DNA from: Rhodovulum imhoffii
GTDB taxonomy: Bacteria; Pseudomonadota; Alphaproteobacteria; Rhodobacterales; Rhodobacteraceae
DNA length: 64,000 nt
Reading direction: 5' to 3'
NCBI RefSeq assembly: GCF_003046545.1
Contig: NZ_QAAA01000003.1
Span: forward strand, 186,001-250,000
Part shown: in pieces, positions 46,155-54,593 of the stretch
Layout of the letters: every line of letters starts with the position of its first letter
Position numbering within the stretch: the stretch's first letter is position 1
Notes under the pieces: generated by a model
Seen by the model: the letters and a program-made list of their open reading frames with translations, nothing else
The model's database searches: none
What the model was told of the DNA's origin: nothing
Position numbers and translations under genes: made by a program

Positions 46155-47420
46155 ATGAAATATATGGCCACCTACGACGTCATGGAGAGCTTGCGCAATA
46201 CCAACCAGTGGTTGGGGGCGTCGGCGCTGGCGTTCGGGTCCTATCCGGCGATGGGAATGGTGCCCAACCCGTTCTTTCAACTCGTCGCGGCGTGGGGCGA
46301 GGTGACCGAGCGCACCTTTGCCCGGATGGTGGCCAAGCCGGACTGGAATATCAATACCGTCGTGGCCGAAGACGGGCGCGACCATGTCGTTTCGGTTGAG
46401 AAACTGGTGGAGCGCCCCTTCGGGGATCTGATCCAGTTTCGGGTTCATGGCCGTCCGCCGAAGGCGCGGCGTGTTCTTCTCGTGGCGCCGATGTCGGGCC
46501 ACTACGCGACGCTTTTGCGCTCCACCGTGGCCAGTCTTTTGCCCGATTGCGAAGTATTCATCACGGATTGGCATAATGCGCGCGATATTCCGGTGTCTTG
46601 CGGCAAGTTCGATATTGAAGATTACACGCTTTATCTTGTCGATTTCATGAAGCATCTTGGATCTGACATCCACGTGATCGCTGTCTGTCAGCCCGCCCCG
46701 CTGGCCCTCGCCGCGACGGCGCATCTTGCCGGCGAGAGCCCCGAGGCCCAGCCCTCGACCCTGACGCTGATCGGCGGCCCGATCGACCCCGACGCCGCCG
46801 CGACCGATGTCACCGATTTCGGCAGCCGTATCACCATGGGTCAACTGGAACAGATCGCCATCCAGCGCGTCGGGTTCAAATACGCGGGTGTAGGGCGGCT
46901 GGTTTATCCGGGGCTGCTGCAACTGGCCTCTTTCATGTCGATGAACTCCGAGCGGCATTCCCGTGCGTTCAGTGAACAGATCCTGCGTGTCGCCAAGGGC
47001 GAGGCGGGGGATCACGACAAGCATAACCGGTTTTACGATGAGTACCTCGCGGTGATGGACATGACGGCGGAGTTCTACCTGTCTACTGTCGAACGCGTGT
47101 TCAAAACGCGCGAGATCGCCCGCAACGATTTCTCCGTCGCCGGGCGCAAGGTGGATATCGGGGCGATCACCGATGTGGCGGTAAAAACCGTCGAGGGGGC
47201 CAATGACGACATTTCCGCCCCCGGCCAGTGCATCGCGGCGCTGGATCTGCTGACCGGCCTGCCGGAGGCGAAAAAGGCCAGCCATCTGGAGCCCGGTGCC
47301 GGGCATTACGGTATTTTCGCGGGCAAAAGCTGGCGTAACAACATCCGTCCGCTGGTGCTGGAATTCATTGACGCCAACGCGCGCAGCCGCCGCGCATCGC
47401 CCAGGCTCAAGACCGTCTGA
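46155..47420 (+). CDS. phaZ: Intracellular PHA depolymerase
   Basis: A 421-residue intracellular PHB/PHA depolymerase that mobilises stored polymer. The nucleophile region reads HVIAVCQPAPLALA: a Cys in VCQPA replaces the usual Ser lipase box, as in the PhaZ1 group of Cupriavidus. APMSGHYATLLRSTV, DWHNARDIPV and the C-terminal LEPGAGHYGIFAGKSW with the catalytic His also fit. The ATG at 46155 follows GGAGGG. It is divergent from phaC, so polymer making and breaking genes share one control region. Confidence 0.95.
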   Translation: MKYMATYDVMESLRNTNQWLGASALAFGSYPAMGMVPNPFFQLVAAWGEVTERTFARMVAKPDWNINTVVAEDGRDHVVSVEKLVERPFGDLIQFRVHGRPPKARRVLLVAPMSGHYATLLRSTVASLLPDCEVFITDWHNARDIPVSCGKFDIEDYTLYLVDFMKHLGSDIHVIAVCQPAPLALAATAHLAGESPEAQPSTLTLIGGPIDPDAAATDVTDFGSRITMGQLEQIAIQRVGFKYAGVGRLVYPGLLQLASFMSMNSERHSRAFSEQILRVAKGEAGDHDKHNRFYDEYLAVMDMTAEFYLSTVERVFKTREIARNDFSVAGRKVDIGAITDVAVKTVEGANDDISAPGQCIAALDLLTGLPEAKKASHLEPGAGHYGIFAGKSWRNNIRPLVLEFIDANARSRRASPRLKTV

Positions 47421-47495
47421 GCGGATGCTTTCCACTCTGGTGTTGCACCCGGCACCCGGCTAGACACGGGGGGTACGCCCAAGAAGGAGTTCCCC

Positions 47496-48578
47496 ATGTC
47501 CGTCCGTCCTCAGCCCGGTATTCTGGATATTGCGCTGTATGAGGGCGGGCAGGCGCATGTGGAGGGTGTTGCGGATGTCGTCAAGCTCTCCTCGAATGAG
47601 AATCCCTTCGGCCCTTCGCTGGCCGCGCAGGAGGCATTCCGGCGCATCGCGGGACAGCTGCACCGCTATCCGCCTACCGACCATGCAGATCTGCGCGCCG
47701 CCATTGCCGCAGTGCACGGGCTGGATGCGGACCGCGTGATTTGCGGTGCGGGGTCGGATGAGATCATCACCTTCCTTTGCCAGGCTTATGCGGGGCCGGG
47801 GGATGAGGTGGTCTATACCGAGCACGGCTTTTCCATGTATCGTATCAGCGCGCTGGCTGCGGGGGCGACACCCGTGGAGGTGCCCGAGCGTGCCCGGACC
47901 GTGGATGTGGATGCGGTGCTTGCCGGCGTGACGGAGCGCACGCGGCTTGTCTTCATCGCCAATCCGGCCAACCCGACCGGCACGATGTTGCCCGAGGATG
48001 ATATCTCCCGCCTTGCCGATGGCCTGCCGGAAAGCGCGCTGCTGGTGCTTGACGGGGCCTATGCGGAATATGTCGAGGGGTTCGATGGCGGCGCCGCGCA
48101 GGTCGAGGCGCGCAACTCCGTGGTGATGACGCGGACGTTTTCCAAGATTTACGGGCTTGGCGGCCTGCGCGTCGGTTGGGGGTACGGCGCGCAAGAGGTG
48201 ATCGGGGTGCTCAACCGTGTACGCGGGCCGTTCAATCTGGGCCAGCCGGCACTGGAAACCGCCCGTGCCGCGCTGCTGGACCGGGGATATGTCACGTATT
48301 GCCAGTCAGAGAATGCCCGCCTGCGGGCCTGGCTGACCGAGGCGCTTACAGATCTGGGTGTGGGGGTGGACCCTTCCAGCACCAATTTCATTCTGGCCCG
48401 CTTTGACAATCCGGCCGAGGCCGATGCCTGTGATGCCTATCTCAAAAGCCAGGGGCTGATCGTTCGCAAGGTCGCGGGGTACAAGCTGCCCGAGGCCCTG
48501 CGTATCACCGTGGGGGACGAATCCGCCTGCCGCCGTGTCGTTCACGCCATCCGGCAGTTCAGGGAGGGCCAGGCATGA
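47496..48578 (+). CDS. hisC: Histidinol-phosphate aminotransferase (aromatic-pathway type likely)
   Basis: A 360-residue PLP aminotransferase of the HisC family. It has [22 protein letters not shown], the substrate-side [17 protein letters not shown] and the PLP-lysine motif [15 protein letters not shown]. The ATG follows AAGGAG. It overlaps a prephenate/arogenate dehydrogenase gene, so besides histidine synthesis it may transaminate prephenate or aromatic keto acids; HisC enzymes with this broader use are known. No other his genes are nearby. Confidence 0.93.
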   Translation: MSVRPQPGILDIALYEGGQAHVEGVADVVKLSSNENPFGPSLAAQEAFRRIAGQLHRYPPTDHADLRAAIAAVHGLDADRVICGAGSDEIITFLCQAYAGPGDEVVYTEHGFSMYRISALAAGATPVEVPERARTVDVDAVLAGVTERTRLVFIANPANPTGTMLPEDDISRLADGLPESALLVLDGAYAEYVEGFDGGAAQVEARNSVVMTRTFSKIYGLGGLRVGWGYGAQEVIGVLNRVRGPFNLGQPALETARAALLDRGYVTYCQSENARLRAWLTEALTDLGVGVDPSSTNFILARFDNPAEADACDAYLKSQGLIVRKVAGYKLPEALRITVGDESACRRVVHAIRQFREGQA

Positions 48579-49495
48579 GCCGGCCCTACACCCGCGTTGC
48601 GCTGATCGGGCTGGGGCTGATCGCGTCTTCCATGGTCCATGGCATGCGTCGGGCCGGCATGACGGCAGAGATCGTGGGGACGGCGCGTTCTGCCGAAACC
48701 CGTACAGCTGCGCGGGAGATCGGCCTGTGCGACCGCATCACAGACACCGCCGCCGAGGCGGTACAGGGGGCCGACCTCGTCGTGCTGGCGGTGCCGGTGG
48801 GCGCGATGGGTGACATCGCCTCGGAAATCGGCCCGCGCCTAGCCCCCGGCGCGACGGTGACGGATGTGGGTTCCGTCAAGCGCGCGGTGATCGAGGCCAT
48901 TGCACCCCACATTCCACAGGGGGTGCACTTTGTGCCTGCGCATCCTCTCGCAGGGACGGAACATTCCGGCCCGCGTTCGGGCTTCGCGGAGCTGTTCGAC
49001 AACCGCTGGTGCCTGATCGTACCGGTGGAGGGCAGCGACCCCGCCGCGGTTGAGAGGCTCAGCGCCTATTGGCGCGCACTGGGGGCACATACCGAGCCAA
49101 TGGACCCCGATCACCACGATCTTGTCCTGGCGGTCACGAGCCATGCGCCGCACCTGATCGCCTACACCATGGTCGGTGTGGCGGACGATTTGCGCCGGGT
49201 CACCGACAGTGAGGTGATCAAATATTCCGCCGCCGGGTTTCGGGATTTCACCCGCATCGCGGCTTCGGACCCGACCATGTGGCGTGATGTGTTCCTGAAC
49301 AACAAGGATGCGACGCTGGAGATTCTAGGGCGCTTTACCGAGGAACTGTTTGCACTGCAACGAGCGATCCGTACGGGCGACGGGGATCACCTGTACGCCT
49401 ATTTCACCCGGACCCGCGCCATTCGCCGGGGGATCATCGAGGCCGGTCAGGATACCGATGCCCCGGATTTTGGCCGGGGCTACGCACGCAAATGA
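48575..49495 (+). CDS. Prephenate/arogenate dehydrogenase
   Basis: A 306-residue TyrA-type dehydrogenase for tyrosine synthesis. The Rossmann loop is [13 protein letters not shown], followed by [10 protein letters not shown] and [10 protein letters not shown]. The catalytic-His segment is [16 protein letters not shown], and [11 protein letters not shown] is the second conserved His region. No chorismate mutase or ACT domain is attached. Coupling with the upstream aminotransferase (4-nt overlap) favours an arogenate route, but the cofactor and substrate preference cannot be read directly. Confidence 0.92.
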   Translation: MSRPYTRVALIGLGLIASSMVHGMRRAGMTAEIVGTARSAETRTAAREIGLCDRITDTAAEAVQGADLVVLAVPVGAMGDIASEIGPRLAPGATVTDVGSVKRAVIEAIAPHIPQGVHFVPAHPLAGTEHSGPRSGFAELFDNRWCLIVPVEGSDPAAVERLSAYWRALGAHTEPMDPDHHDLVLAVTSHAPHLIAYTMVGVADDLRRVTDSEVIKYSAAGFRDFTRIAASDPTMWRDVFLNNKDATLEILGRFTEELFALQRAIRTGDGDHLYAYFTRTRAIRRGIIEAGQDTDAPDFGRGYARK

Positions 49496-50277
49496 TCTGG
49501 TCCGGTATACTGATCCTGCTTTTGGCGGCCCCTGCGCTTGCCGCGCCGGATCGGTCTCCGCGTCCCTCTCCACGCCCGGTGGAGATGGTATTCCGCACGT
49601 CTCCCGGTCCGGTGTATTCCGACGCGCCGATGCGCCCCGTCCCCCGCCCCGAGGGGGCGGCCGGTCTCCGTCCGGTCGTCATGGTTCGGCCGTCTCCCCG
49701 CCCGGTGAAAATGCGCCCTGTCGAGGCTGAAACACGGGTTCTTTCCCGTGCTCCGCGTGGGGGCGTTTGTGGCGGCCACCAGATCGAGGGAGAGGCGCTT
49801 GCCCCGATTTCCGGGCGGCTGCGGGGCTGTGAAATCGCCCGCCCGGTGCGGGTTACCCGCGTCTCCGGCGTGGCACTGAAGCCAGCTGCGGTTCTGGATT
49901 GTTCTGCTGCGCAGGCGCTGGCAGATTGGGTTGAGAACAGTGTGAAGCCCGCTGTCCGGCGATTGGGCGGCGGTGCCGGGGGACTGCGCGTGGCCGCCGG
50001 CTATGCCTGCCGCACGCGCAACAACCGGCCCGGCGGGAAATTGTCCGAGCATGCCAAGGGCCGGGCAGTGGATATTTCCGCGATAGTGCTGAAAAACGGC
50101 AAGTCCATCCCGGTTCTGTCGGGGTGGAACGATGTGGTTGCGGGGAAAATCCTGCGCCAGGTCCATCGCGAAGCCTGTGGCCCCTTCAAGACCGTCCTGG
50201 GCCCCGAGGCCGACCGCTATCACAAGGATCACCTGCATCTCGATGTCGCGCAGCGCGCGGGGCGGTACTGCCGTTAG
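49492..50277 (+). CDS. Exported extensin-like protein with M15-type metal site
   Basis: A 261-residue protein with a signal peptide ([19 protein letters not shown]), a Pro/Arg-rich linker built of SPRPSPRPVE-like repeats (about 20-75), and an extensin-like C-terminal domain. That domain shows CGGHQIEGEALAP, CRTRNNRPGGKLSEHAKG, AVDIS and DHLHLD. The SEH...AVD...HLH spacing is the zinc-ligand pattern of M15/VanX-type D,D-peptidases, so peptidoglycan cleavage is plausible. Six Cys suggest disulphides. It overlaps the upstream gene by 4 nt and its stop overlaps the DUF2125 stop on the other strand. Confidence 0.88.
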   Translation: MIWSGILILLLAAPALAAPDRSPRPSPRPVEMVFRTSPGPVYSDAPMRPVPRPEGAAGLRPVVMVRPSPRPVKMRPVEAETRVLSRAPRGGVCGGHQIEGEALAPISGRLRGCEIARPVRVTRVSGVALKPAAVLDCSAAQALADWVENSVKPAVRRLGGGAGGLRVAAGYACRTRNNRPGGKLSEHAKGRAVDISAIVLKNGKSIPVLSGWNDVVAGKILRQVHREACGPFKTVLGPEADRYHKDHLHLDVAQRAGRYCR

Positions 50278-51269
50278 CGCAGGCGCAGGGCCGGGGCCTT
50301 GCCCAGGGGAATCGGCCCCAGCCAGATGCGGCCGCCCGAAAACCGCAAGGGGGCGTCCAGCGTATCGCTCCGCCCGGACAATCCGGCCAGCAGGCCGAGG
50401 CCTTTTTCCATTTGCCGGGCCGCGCTTTCAGGCAGGGCTCCGGCACTGACGGCGACGCGCAGCATTTCCTGCCAGTTCGTGGCGCGCAGGGCGATTTCCC
50501 CGCTGGGTATCCCGTCGGGCGCGATGGCCACCGTGCCCGTTGCCGCCAGCGCAAGGCTGCCACATTGTGCCTCCAGCCGGGTCAGAGCCAGGCCGGTGGG
50601 GTGCGGGCGGCGCTCCTCGATCGCGCGGCGGTCCCACGGGCGGTCAAAGGTCAGGGTCGCGGTGATCTCGACTCCTTCGAACAGATCGGGCAGTACACCG
50701 TTGTCGTCCAGCAGCCCGACCGCGCGGCTGGGCAGGCGCATGCCGGTGGCAGAGGCATGGGTGGCGTAGGTCGCCGGTCCGGTCCGGACCGCAGAGAAGC
50801 GAGCCGCCCCTACGGAAGCTTGCCAACCCCGGTCGGAGGCAAGCGACAGCGCGTTGAATACCATTTCCGCCTTTGCCAATTCCAGCGACGGGCCGGGGCT
50901 GAGATGCAGCAGGCCCTGCACCGGGGAAGCCGACAGGCCGATTTTCTCCAGCGGGGTTGCGATGTATTGCGTTCCCGGCCACAGCACCCGAACCCGTGAG
51001 GGTCGCAAGGCGGAGGTATCGGTCTCGAAGGCGGCCGCTTGCCAGGCCAGTCCGGTTTCCGGGTCCGCCAGTGCGAGATCGGTGAACGCGGCGCGAAAGC
51101 GCAGCGGGTAGCCGGTGACGTCCAGCGCCGCGTATTCGGCTTGCCACCCTTCGGCGCGGCGGGTTTCGGCCCAGTGGTCCATCCCGGTTTTCACACTGTG
51201 CGCCCCCAGGACCCACAGCCCCGACCCGGCCAGGATCGCGACCAGACTTCCGATCATGAGCCAGCGCAT
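50274..51269 (-). CDS. DUF2125 protein
   Basis: A 331-residue protein of the alphaproteobacterial DUF2125 family. One N-terminal helix (LMIGSLVAILAGSGLWVLG) anchors it, and the rest looks like a periplasmic beta-rich domain with DVTGYPLRFRAAFTDLAL, PGTQYIATPL and RFSGGRIWLGPIPLG. Function is unknown. The ATG at 51269 follows an AGGGGG. Its stop codon overlaps that of the convergent extensin-like gene (TTAG at 50274-50277). Confidence 0.85.
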   Translation of the reverse strand: MRWLMIGSLVAILAGSGLWVLGAHSVKTGMDHWAETRRAEGWQAEYAALDVTGYPLRFRAAFTDLALADPETGLAWQAAAFETDTSALRPSRVRVLWPGTQYIATPLEKIGLSASPVQGLLHLSPGPSLELAKAEMVFNALSLASDRGWQASVGAARFSAVRTGPATYATHASATGMRLPSRAVGLLDDNGVLPDLFEGVEITATLTFDRPWDRRAIEERRPHPTGLALTRLEAQCGSLALAATGTVAIAPDGIPSGEIALRATNWQEMLRVAVSAGALPESAARQMEKGLGLLAGLSGRSDTLDAPLRFSGGRIWLGPIPLGKAPALRLR

Positions 51270-51333
51270 GACGGCCCCCTTTCGCACGATGCCGAATTCG
51301 TGTTTACAGGCCCGCAAACAGGAGGGCCAGAAC

Positions 51334-51876
51334 ATGCACGCACCGCTTTGGGTCTTTGGCTACGGATCGCTCATCTGGGATCCGGGCTTTTCGGTGGCGG
51401 AGCGGCACATCGCACGGCTGGACGGGTTTCACCGCAGCTTTTGCATGTGGTCGATCCATCACCGCGGGACGGAGGCAGAACCGGGGCTGGTTCTGGCGCT
51501 GGACGCCGCGCCGGGGGCGTCGTGCCAGGGGCTGGCGTTTCGGGCGGAACCGGGCAGCGAAACAGAAACGATTGCCCGCCTGCGGGAGCGGGAACTCGTC
51601 TCGGCGGCCTATCTCGAAACCGAACAGCAGGTGACGTTGTGTCCCGGCGTGACCGTGCGTGCGGTGACCTACGTCATCGACCCGCATCATCGGCAGTATA
51701 CCGGCGGATTGGACCTGGAACAACAGGCCCGGATCATCGCGCGTGCCGCAGGCGGGCGGGGCCCGAACCGGGATTACCTGTTCAATACCGCCGCACATCT
51801 TGACGAGCTTGGCCTGCAAGATCCGGACCTCGCCTGGCTTTGTGCCCGTGTGCGCAGCCTGTGCGCGCACGGATAG
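51334..51876 (+). CDS. Gamma-glutamylcyclotransferase, ChaC-like
   Basis: A 180-residue ChaC-family protein that should cleave glutathione (gamma-glutamyl amino acids) to 5-oxoproline and a peptide. WVFGYGSLIWDPGF is the substrate-cradle motif, followed by CMWSIHHRGTEAEPGLVLAL, RERELVSAAYLE with the catalytic Glu, and GPNRDYLFNTAAHL. The ATG follows GGAGGG. It is divergent from DUF2125 and upstream of the MotA/MotB-like pair, about 60 bp away. Confidence 0.92.
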   Translation: MHAPLWVFGYGSLIWDPGFSVAERHIARLDGFHRSFCMWSIHHRGTEAEPGLVLALDAAPGASCQGLAFRAEPGSETETIARLRERELVSAAYLETEQQVTLCPGVTVRAVTYVIDPHHRQYTGGLDLEQQARIIARAAGGRGPNRDYLFNTAAHLDELGLQDPDLAWLCARVRSLCAHG

Positions 51877-51934
51877 CTGTTGTCGCAGCGGGGGTTTTTT
51901 TCTAGGCTTGCCCTGCGCAGACAGGATGAGTTCC

Positions 51935-53086
51935 ATGCAGAAGGCTCAGCAGGCGGCCCCACAGTTTTCCCAGCCCCGGCGCCAGATTTTTCTCATGCTG
52001 CTGGCGCTTGGGCTGTTCGCGGCGGCCGCGTGGCTGGCCCTGCCCAAGGTGGCGCCGGTATTTCTTGCGAACCCGGTGCTGAACGTCGTGATCGGGGTCG
52101 TTTTCGTGATCGGGGTGCTGGCCTGTTTCTGGCAGGTGATTCAGTTGACAAGCTCGGTCAGCTGGATCGAGGATTTCACCGCCCGCCGACCGGGGTATGA
52201 CAGCACCCGCGTGCCGCGCCTTCTGGCCCCGCTGGCGGCGTTGTTGCGCGGCCATGACCGGCGACTGAGAATTGGGGCAACCTCGGCGCGGTCGATCCTC
52301 GATTCTGTCGCCACGCGGATCGAGGAAGCGCGTGACATCACCCGCTACCTTGTCAGCCTGCTGATTTTCCTTGGACTTCTGGGGACGTTTTACGGGCTCG
52401 CGACGACTGTGCCCGCAGTTGTGGAGACGATCAGGTCGCTGGCCCCGCAAGACGGCGAAGGTGGGGTGGAGGTGTTCACCCGCCTGATGTCCGGTCTGGA
52501 AGCCCAGCTCGGCGGTATGGGAACGGCATTCTCGTCCTCGCTGCTCGGGCTTGCGGGGTCGCTGGTGGTCGGGCTGCTGGAGCTTTTCGCCGCTCACGGG
52601 CAGAACCGCTTTTATCGCGAGTTGGAGGAATGGCTGTCCTCCATCACCCTGCTCGGTTTTACCGAAGCGGATACACCTGACAGCGCGCTTGTGGCGGCGC
52701 TGGCCGAGCAACTGGCCGCCCAGCAGGAAGCCTATGACCGGGCAGAAGATGCGCTGCTGCTCAACAATGAGTGGATGAGTACCCTCAGCGAATGCCTTGA
52801 CCGGTTGTCCCGCCAGATGGAGGCGCACGGCGCCGCGGATCGTGCCGAGGACAGCGAGGCCCGGCTGACCCTTGCCCGCGTCGCCGAGGCACAGGAACGC
52901 CTTGTCACCCTGACAGAGGCGCGCCTGGCCACTGAAACCCAGGGCTATCTGCGGGCGATCGAGACCCGTCTGGCGCAGATGCACATGGATATCGACAAAG
53001 GGCGCGCGGAGGCGGTGTCCGGTCTGCGGGCGGATCTGGGCGCGCTGACCCGTGCCCTGCGCCCCAAGCCGGACAAGTGGGGCTGA
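51935..53086 (+). CDS. MotA/TolQ/ExbB-type membrane protein with C-terminal coiled coil
   Basis: A 383-residue stator-type subunit. TM segments lie at about 18-37, 46-68, 136-160 and 195-220. TM3-TM4 carry the family pattern LGLLGTFYGLATTV and LGGMGTAFSSSLLGLAGSLVVG. A cytoplasmic C-terminal tail (about 245-383) is predicted coiled coil. Such proteins form a five-subunit proton channel around two B subunits. The next gene, 3 nt on, encodes the matching B-type protein. ATG 51935 or 51926 could start it. The driven machine is unknown. Confidence 0.85.
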   Translation: MQKAQQAAPQFSQPRRQIFLMLLALGLFAAAAWLALPKVAPVFLANPVLNVVIGVVFVIGVLACFWQVIQLTSSVSWIEDFTARRPGYDSTRVPRLLAPLAALLRGHDRRLRIGATSARSILDSVATRIEEARDITRYLVSLLIFLGLLGTFYGLATTVPAVVETIRSLAPQDGEGGVEVFTRLMSGLEAQLGGMGTAFSSSLLGLAGSLVVGLLELFAAHGQNRFYRELEEWLSSITLLGFTEADTPDSALVAALAEQLAAQQEAYDRAEDALLLNNEWMSTLSECLDRLSRQMEAHGAADRAEDSEARLTLARVAEAQERLVTLTEARLATETQGYLRAIETRLAQMHMDIDKGRAEAVSGLRADLGALTRALRPKPDKWG

Positions 53087-53089
53087 CCC

Positions 53090-54571
53090 ATGGCTCTTTC
53101 GCGCAAGGGGCAGCGGTTGGGGGCGATCTGGCCCGGGTTTGTCGACGCGTTGACTGCGCTGTTGCTGGTGCTGATGTTCGTGTTGTCGATCTTCATGATC
53201 GTACAGTTCATGCTGCGTGAGACCATTACCGGGCAGGAAACCGCGCTGAGTGCCCTGGACGCGGAACTGTCCGCGCTGTCCGAGGCGCTGGGCGTGGAAC
53301 GTGCCCGCAGCGCCGCGCTGGAAACCCGGCTGGAGGATACACGCCAGACTGCCGATGCCCGCATTGCCGCCCTGACCGGAGAACTGGAGACCGCGCAGGG
53401 GCGGATCGGCAGTTTCGAAGATCGGGTTGCGGGGCTGCTGGCCGAACGGGAGGAACTGAGCGCGAAGCTGAGCGCCGAGGAAGAGGCCGTCCGCCTCGCA
53501 GCGGCTCGCCGTGCGGCGCTGGAGGCGCTGACAGAGGATTTGCGCCGGAGTCTTGAAGCCGAGGGGGCTGCAAGCGATGCCTTGACCGCCCGGCTGGCCG
53601 CCGCCGAGGACGCTCTTTCCGAGGAGGAGGCAGCCCGTCTTGCCGAAGCGGCCGTTGCCGCCGCCTTGCGGGAAAAGCTGTCGGGGGCGCAGGACGAACT
53701 GACGGCGATGTCCCTCATGCTGGAAGAACAGCGCCGGAAGGCTGAGCAGACGCTGACGCTTCTGGCCGCCGCGCAGGGGGAAGCGGACGCGCACCAGTCC
53801 GAGGCGGAGCGCCGCGCCGTCCTTCTGGCCGAAGCGGAAAAACGGCTTTCGCAACGCCAGGAAATGCGTATCGCGGACCAGCGCAAGCTGGCCCTGTTGA
53901 ACGCCCAGTTGGCGGATTTGCGTGAGCGCCTGGGCAGCTTGCAATCGCTTTTGGATGAGGCCGGAATCCGAGAGGCCGCTGCAACGGTCGAGGTTGAAAA
54001 ACTGGGTGCACGACTGAACGCGGCACTGGCGCAGGTCGCTGCGGAACAGCGGGCCCGTGCCGATCTGGAGGAGGCCGGGCGCAAGCGGCTGGCCGAGGAA
54101 GCGAAAAACCTTGAAGCTTATCGCTCTGAGTTTTTCGGGCGTTTGCGCAGGATTTTCGAAGGGCGCGAGGGGGTGCGGATCGAGGGCGACCGGTTCGTTT
54201 TCTCCTCTGAGGTTCTGTTCGAGCCCGGCTCCGAGGAACTCTCGCCCGAGGGGCGTGCCCAGATCGCCAATGTGGTGGGGCTGCTGCGCGATGTTGCCGA
54301 TCGGATTCCGCCGGAAATCGACTGGGTTCTGCGCGTCGATGGCCATACCGACGATGTGGCGGTTCGCCCCGGCGCACGCTTTGAGGACAACTGGGATCTG
54401 AGCCAGGCGCGGGCGCTTTCCGTCGCGCGCCATATGATCGGCGCACTCGATTTTCCGCCCGAGCATCTGGCGGCCACGGGGTTCGGAGAATATCACCCGG
54501 TCGCTCAGGGCGACACCCCCGAGGCCCGTGCCCGCAACCGCCGGATCGAGCTGAAGCTGACCGAAAGGTGA
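53090..54571 (+). CDS. MotB-like protein: one TM, ~300-residue coiled coil, OmpA peptidoglycan-binding domain
   Basis: A 493-residue partner of the upstream MotA/TolQ-type protein. One TM at about 16-42 carries Asp19 in PGFVDALTALLLVLMF, at the place of the proton-binding Asp of MotB. Residues about 50-350 are almost unbroken heptad-like Ala/Leu/Glu/Arg helix. Residues about 365-493 form an OmpA-like domain with VLFEPGSEELSPEG, RVDGHTDDV, NWDLSQARA and ARNRRIELKL. Flagellar MotB has a short linker; this one is much longer. The pair is not next to motility or tol genes. Confidence 0.88.
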   Translation: MALSRKGQRLGAIWPGFVDALTALLLVLMFVLSIFMIVQFMLRETITGQETALSALDAELSALSEALGVERARSAALETRLEDTRQTADARIAALTGELETAQGRIGSFEDRVAGLLAEREELSAKLSAEEEAVRLAAARRAALEALTEDLRRSLEAEGAASDALTARLAAAEDALSEEEAARLAEAAVAAALREKLSGAQDELTAMSLMLEEQRRKAEQTLTLLAAAQGEADAHQSEAERRAVLLAEAEKRLSQRQEMRIADQRKLALLNAQLADLRERLGSLQSLLDEAGIREAAATVEVEKLGARLNAALAQVAAEQRARADLEEAGRKRLAEEAKNLEAYRSEFFGRLRRIFEGREGVRIEGDRFVFSSEVLFEPGSEELSPEGRAQIANVVGLLRDVADRIPPEIDWVLRVDGHTDDVAVRPGARFEDNWDLSQARALSVARHMIGALDFPPEHLAATGFGEYHPVAQGDTPEARARNRRIELKLTER

Positions 54572-54593
54572 AAAATCCGCCGCAGCCGTTGTG

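Noticed and set aside
51902..54496. An 864-codon open frame on the minus strand
   Set aside because: Antisense shadow of the MotA/MotB-like pair; low-complexity translation and no ribosome site.
51935..54571. Zorya-type phage defence system
   Set aside because: ZorAB-like chemistry is present in outline, but no zorC, zorD or zorE-like gene is adjacent and the neighbours are housekeeping genes. Kept only as a stator-like pair.
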